A DNA stretch of 64,000 bases from positions 1-64,000 of the IMG/VR virus record IMGVR_UViG_3300038462_000040; one strand, written 5' to 3'. The notes beneath the pieces are model-generated. The model made no database searches. It had not been told where the DNA came from and saw only the letters and a list, made by a program, of their open reading frames with translations. Position numbers and translations under genes: made by a program. How positions within the stretch are numbered: position 1 is the stretch's first letter; each line of letters starts with the position of its first letter. The stretch is from a virus. Shown one piece after another: positions 60,464 to 64,000 of this stretch.

Positions 60464-61387
60464 CTAAGTGTTGGGGAAAAAAAAATCAATACCAACTGCT
60501 AAATTTGCAGTAAATTTAAAGCCATCTTTAGCAATAAATTCATATGACATATCAACATCTGGACTGACATCAATTATTTTTCTACGAATAGTAAATGCAT
60601 CAAGTGCTGGCATTGCGTCCACAAATTTATCAATATATGCTCTATCTGATTTTTCATTAATTGCAACAATATGTGCTTTTAATTTTAAAGTATTATATTG
60701 ACTATATTCTTCATTATATGCTTCTTTTATTGATTCTGATTTTTTAAAAAGTTTTGTTTCTTCACCAGCAGTAAGTAATTTAATAGTAGCAATTTTTTTA
60801 CGCATTGGTAATTCAATTGTAAAATAACCATATTGGTCTGGCATTTCTTTAGTTTCTTTATATCTGAGTTGAAGTAAATCAACAACTGCTTTAAAAGGAA
60901 CACCTGTTCTTGGGTCAGTTACTTGTACAGTATATTCAGGACCATAGCTTGAACTACGTAGGAATAAGATAATTGCATTACGGTCACCCGGTAATAAATC
61001 TTCTGGATTAACACCAGCAGTTTTAATTTTTCTTTTTAATAACATATCTAAAACCATACCACTTTCAAGTAATGAAGGAGTTGTAAGTAAATCCTCATCT
61101 TTTGAAGTCATATATTCTACATTAACTTCATTAATTTGATTAGCATAAAATAAACCCTTTGAAGGTAATTTAACAATTTCATATGAAGTCATTAAATCTG
61201 GGTCGGTTTCTTTCATCATAGTTTTTTCAAATTCCTGTGGATTAAATGTTGGTGCTTTTGGTATTTCACCAATAACATTATTAGATATTGGTTGTGATGG
61301 AATTATACCTTCACCACGTTTTTCTTTATATTTTTTAAGCACTTCACCAATACTTTCTTTTGGCTGTAATTCTTCTTCTTTTCCCAT
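60464..61387 (-). CDS. 26: gp26-family baseplate/tail-chaperone protein
   Basis: 307 residues. The core (YEIVKLPSKGLFYANQINEVNVEYMTSKDEDLLTTPSLLESGMVLDMLLKRKIKTAGVNPEDLLPGDRNAIILFLRSSSYGPEYTV split across residues ~68-155) matches the T4_baseplate/gp26 pattern, with LPSxGxxY, EDxLTxxxL, LLPGDRNAxLxxLRxxSYG in order. It ends VGIDFFFPNT, coded by the slippery run. AGTATTTATT lies 39 bases upstream. Position directly before the tape measure gene and the -1 frame suggest an assembly chaperone role. Confidence 0.82.
   Translation of the reverse strand: MGKEEELQPKESIGEVLKKYKEKRGEGIIPSQPISNNVIGEIPKAPTFNPQEFEKTMMKETDPDLMTSYEIVKLPSKGLFYANQINEVNVEYMTSKDEDLLTTPSLLESGMVLDMLLKRKIKTAGVNPEDLLPGDRNAIILFLRSSSYGPEYTVQVTDPRTGVPFKAVVDLLQLRYKETKEMPDQYGYFTIELPMRKKIATIKLLTAGEETKLFKKSESIKEAYNEEYSQYNTLKLKAHIVAINEKSDRAYIDKFVDAMPALDAFTIRRKIIDVSPDVDMSYEFIAKDGFKFTANLAVGIDFFFPNT
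60471..60485 (-). promoter_or_regulatory. Putative -1 ribosomal frameshift site
   Basis: On the minus strand the gp26-like gene reads GAT TTT TTT TTC CCC AAC ACT TAG. The T-TTT-TTC heptamer fits the X-XXY-YYZ pattern (U UUU UUC). The alternative frame stays open from here to 60267. Bases past the shift, up to the small ATG, show no strong stem, but the hairpin at 60255-60281 lies about 190 bases away. Confidence 0.6.
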
Positions 61388-61426
61388 GTTTTTATAAATT
61401 TTTATATTTTATTATTGTTTTCAGTA

Positions 61427-61436
61427 AATAAATACT
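61427..61436 (-). promoter_or_regulatory. Candidate late promoter motif AGTATTTATT
   Basis: The minus strand reads AGTATTTATT 39 bases before the gp26-like gene, in the divergent gap to the plus-strand genes. Confidence 0.5.
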
Positions 61437-61548
61437 ACGAAAAAAATTTTCAACATAATTCAAGATTTTTAAATAAAACACGTATTAATATATAATTGAT
61501 ACTATTTAGAAAATTTAGTGTTATTTAAAGTAAAGAATTAAATAAAAA

Positions 61549-61854
61549 ATGAAAAAAGAAATTGAAAATAAAATATTAGTTATATATATTGGTGTTGCAG
61601 GTATTCGTAGTGTGGATATTGAAACTTTCACACAAAAAGTTACAAAAAAAATTATACCAGCAACATTTCAAGGTGAAATAATAATAATACCAACACAATC
61701 AGTAGATACAAGAATTGAATGTATTAATCCTATATATATAGTACAATCAGAATTAATTCAAAAACATACTGAATTAATGAAAGAATTAAATGAACATCTC
61801 AAATATCAATTAAATATATTAAAAGATAATAAAAAAAGAAAAAAAAATGAGTAA
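61549..61854 (+). CDS. Small protein of unknown function (101 residues)
   Basis: Not recognised. Alpha/beta pattern with two strand-helix units (ILVIYIGVAGIRSVDIETFTQKVTKKI, GEIIIIPTQSVDTRIECINPIYI) and a basic helical end (ELIQKHTELMKELNEHLKYQLNILKDNKKRKKNE). First gene of the plus-strand unit. Its end overlaps the next gene by 8 bases. Confidence 0.6.
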   Translation: MKKEIENKILVIYIGVAGIRSVDIETFTQKVTKKIIPATFQGEIIIIPTQSVDTRIECINPIYIVQSELIQKHTELMKELNEHLKYQLNILKDNKKRKKNE

Positions 61855-62587
61855 AATAAGAATAGGTATCGTTATTGACGAAATATTAAGAGCAAAATGG
61901 CTTCAATTTGATAGATTTTATGCACAAGAATTTGGTGAAGAAGGAATTCCTGAAAAACAACCATATGTTTATGATTTTTTTAAATATTATCAGTGGAAAG
62001 ATACTGAGGAAATAGTTAAAGAAATGCGTGAACCAGAAGAAACACCAGAAAATGTTAATCCAATTGATTATCAAGTAGATGAAAAAACTGGTGAAGCACC
62101 TGCAGACTTTTTATTATTTAAAAAAGAAGAAAAAATAAAAAAAACAGCACGTGAAGTATATAATCGTTTTATGTATGAGGATTATTTATTTGAAATACAT
62201 GGTGCAGCACCAATAATGTATAAAAATATGGATTTACATGTTAATAATTTTTTATTAAAATATGCAAATTCTGCAAATTTTATAGTAATGAATGTTGAAA
62301 ATAGATTTAGTATACCACCCACACTTTTTTTCTTAAGTAAAATATCATGCAGATTTACAAATTATAAATTTGTTGATAAAGCAATAGATATGTGGCGTGA
62401 TGTTGATGTACTTATTACTACTGACCCTGAAATTTTAAATGTAGGTACACCTTGGGGTAAAAAATTAATTAAATTAAAAAGACCATATAATGAAAATATT
62501 TATACTGGTTTTTTAGAAGTATTACAAATTGCAGATTTAATTGATAACAAATATTTTGAAAAAATAATTAAATATAAAAATAAATAA
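61847..62587 (+). CDS. Conserved-looking protein of unknown function (246 residues)
   Basis: Starts KIRIGIVIDEILRAKWLQFDRFYAQEFGEEG; the first strand (GIVIDEIL) sits where HAD proteins have DxDG but lacks the second Asp. The C-terminal part (VDVLITTDPEILNVGTPWGKKLIKLKRPYNENI) also resembles the last HAD strand. A central helical region with VYNRFMYEDYLFEIHGAAP follows. It may be a degenerate HAD-like or sugar-active protein, since its neighbours are glycosyltransferases. Ends 1 base before the next gene. Confidence 0.55.
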   Translation: MSKIRIGIVIDEILRAKWLQFDRFYAQEFGEEGIPEKQPYVYDFFKYYQWKDTEEIVKEMREPEETPENVNPIDYQVDEKTGEAPADFLLFKKEEKIKKTAREVYNRFMYEDYLFEIHGAAPIMYKNMDLHVNNFLLKYANSANFIVMNVENRFSIPPTLFFLSKISCRFTNYKFVDKAIDMWRDVDVLITTDPEILNVGTPWGKKLIKLKRPYNENIYTGFLEVLQIADLIDNKYFEKIIKYKNK

Positions 62588-62588
62588 A

Positions 62589-63755
62589 ATGAGTGAAGAA
62601 ATAAAAAATGCAACACAAGTTGCTGAATTAGAAAAAATAGAAAAAATTAAGGTATCATTAGATAGAATAGTAAATAAAAAATCAAAATTTTTATTTTGTG
62701 TACCTGAATCTACTAATCCTGTTGCAAGTGTATATGAACTTTATTTTCATGCCACTGTAGTAAAAAATATGGGATATGAAGTAATAATTATGGTAGAAAA
62801 GGGTGATTATGTTATACCTGTTTGGATTGAAAAAGAACTTACAAATCATAAACATGTACCTATGTCAGACCCTAAACTTACTGTAGGTCCTGAAGATATT
62901 ATGATAATTCCTGAAGTATTTTCAAATGTAATGGAACAAACTAAAAATTTACCTTGTGTAAGAATAGGTCTATTACAATCGGTTGATTATATGATTAATT
63001 CATTAATTCCGGGTACTGATTGGTCTTCATTTGGTATATATGATATCATTACCACCTCTCCAACACTTAAAGAATGGATTGATGTATTTTATGGTAAAAA
63101 ATTCAATATTAAAACATATAATATTGGAATTCCTGAATATTTTGAAAGGTCAAATATTCCACAAAAGCCAATAATTTCAGTAATTGGTAGAAATGCGAAT
63201 GAAATTTCAAAATTTGTAAAATTATTTTTTTGTAAATATCCACAATATAGTTGGGTAACATTTGACCCAATGGTTACAAAAAGCAAACCACCACAACCAA
63301 TGCGTAGAGTTGACTTTGCTAAAAGATTACAAGGCAATTTTGCTGCAGTTTGGATTGATAGAATTGCAAGTTTTGGTACATTTCCTCTTGAATGTATGAA
63401 ATCTGGCACAATTCCAATTTGTTTAAAACCAGATATTATGCCTGAATATATGATTGAAAGAGATGAAAATGGTACACCAATTAAAGCAGTTGAAGGTGCT
63501 GGTGTATGGACTGATAATTATTATGACCTTCCTGTATTAGCAGGTGATGTACTTGTTAAATTTTTAGATGATAATATTAGTCCTGAATTATATGATTTAA
63601 TGGAAAAAAATGCATCTAAATATAATCAAAACGATAGTGAAAAGCAATTAGTGGAAATTTATTCTAATTATATAACACAAAGAATTAATTTATTTCAGAA
63701 TGTAATACAACCAATACAAGAAACTAATATAATAGAACCACCTGCTGTATCATAA
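62589..63755 (+). CDS. GT-B-like glycosyltransferase
   Basis: 388 residues. N-terminal half SKFLFCVPESTNPVASVYELYFHATVVKNMGYEVIIMVEKGDY (Rossmann start), and the C-terminal donor half has KPIISVIGRNANEISKFVKLFF ... RRVDFAKRLQGNFAAVWIDRIASFGTFPLECMKSGTIPICLKPDIMPEYM, where F(G)TFPLECMxSGxxP is the E-x7-E-like donor site of GT4-type enzymes. Located in the plus-strand unit just before a GT2 gene, so it belongs to a second glycan-active group in the window. Confidence 0.75.
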   Translation: MSEEIKNATQVAELEKIEKIKVSLDRIVNKKSKFLFCVPESTNPVASVYELYFHATVVKNMGYEVIIMVEKGDYVIPVWIEKELTNHKHVPMSDPKLTVGPEDIMIIPEVFSNVMEQTKNLPCVRIGLLQSVDYMINSLIPGTDWSSFGIYDIITTSPTLKEWIDVFYGKKFNIKTYNIGIPEYFERSNIPQKPIISVIGRNANEISKFVKLFFCKYPQYSWVTFDPMVTKSKPPQPMRRVDFAKRLQGNFAAVWIDRIASFGTFPLECMKSGTIPICLKPDIMPEYMIERDENGTPIKAVEGAGVWTDNYYDLPVLAGDVLVKFLDDNISPELYDLMEKNASKYNQNDSEKQLVEIYSNYITQRINLFQNVIQPIQETNIIEPPAVS

Positions 63756-63786
63756 AAATAATTATAAAATTTAAATAAAAATAAAC

Positions 63787-64000
63787 ATGAACGTTTCAAT
63801 AATAATTCCAATACATGAATATAATGACCAGATTTCAAGTCTTTTAGATAAGGCAATCGAATCTATTAATAAACAAGAAAATATAACCGAATTACCTGAA
63901 GTACTTATAGTATATCCATTAAATCTTGATGGTGAAATTATTCCATTTAAAGATTCTATGCTTCGTAAGTATCAAGATAAAATTAAATTTAATTTAATAC
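63787..64000 (+). CDS. GT2-family glycosyltransferase, N-terminal fragment at window edge
   Basis: The frame runs from ATG at 63787 to the edge. The first residues (NVSIIIPIHEYNDQISSLLDKAIESINKQ ... EVLIVYPLNLD) are the GT2 start pattern (VSIIIPxxN...LxxxLxSIxxQ). The stop lies outside the window. Confidence 0.75.
   Translation, partial: MNVSIIIPIHEYNDQISSLLDKAIESINKQENITELPEVLIVYPLNLDGEIIPFKDSMLRKYQDKIKFNLI

Overview
The window is part of a large, very AT-rich tailed-phage genome with a contractile-tail (T4-like myovirus) gene set. It carries a RecA/UvsX recombinase, a gp32-like single-strand binding protein, a DnaB-type helicase, a T4 RNase H-like flap nuclease, a gp26-family baseplate/chaperone protein, a gp53/LysM-like baseplate protein, a tape measure protein and a large fibre cluster. 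The host is probably a Bacteroidota (flavobacterial) bacterium: several non-structural transcription units start with TTG-N19/20-TAnnTTTG promoters, the known signature of the primary sigma factor of that phylum, and Shine-Dalgarno-like sites are mostly absent. All family assignments come from reading the sequence; no database search was possible.

Layout from left to right. From 1 to 17.2 kb (minus strand) lies a tail-fibre/adhesin region: a holin-like membrane protein, a glycine-rich adhesin, a 1725-residue fibre, a YadA-like beta-roll fibre with about 46 repeats, and several paralogous cysteine-rich fibres, with one GT9-like glycosyltransferase between them. From 17.2 to 22.3 kb are a Vsr-like homing nuclease, an ARPP-1-like protein, an HNH homing nuclease, a Ro60-like TROVE/vWA protein and a KilA-N protein. 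From 22.3 to 23.4 kb is a non-coding, highly structured RNA island with one canonical tRNA(CAU), two tRNA-like elements and a three-way-junction RNA, preceded by a host-type promoter and followed by a strong terminator. From 23.5 to 31.8 kb is the replication block: DnaB helicase with an intein, a duplicated-domain protein, a FEN nuclease, a GIY-YIG endonuclease, UvsX and gp32-like SSB.

From 31.9 to 38.4 kb are virion genes, including two or three proteins that share an N-terminal leader ending in (L/I)NE. This looks like a capsid-targeting and prohead-protease signal, and one of the proteins is a zinc metallopeptidase. From 38.5 to 50.1 kb are a GIY-YIG nuclease and a tightly overlapping island of about ten glycosyltransferase and methyltransferase genes. 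From 50.1 to 53.7 kb are small proteins of unknown function and an AAA+ ATPase. From 53.7 to 61.4 kb are baseplate and tail genes, with a likely programmed -1 frameshift at the end of the gp26-like gene. From 61.5 kb to the end, plus-strand genes include two further glycosyltransferases.

Two promoter classes can be seen. Host-type promoters precede the RNA island, KilA-N, SSB and several small or unknown genes. A second motif, AGTATTTAT(A/T), precedes mostly virion genes and is a candidate phage late promoter. The most interesting candidate system is the Ro60 + ARPP-1 + structured tRNA-like RNA locus, which looks like a phage-encoded Ro/Y-RNA type RNP.
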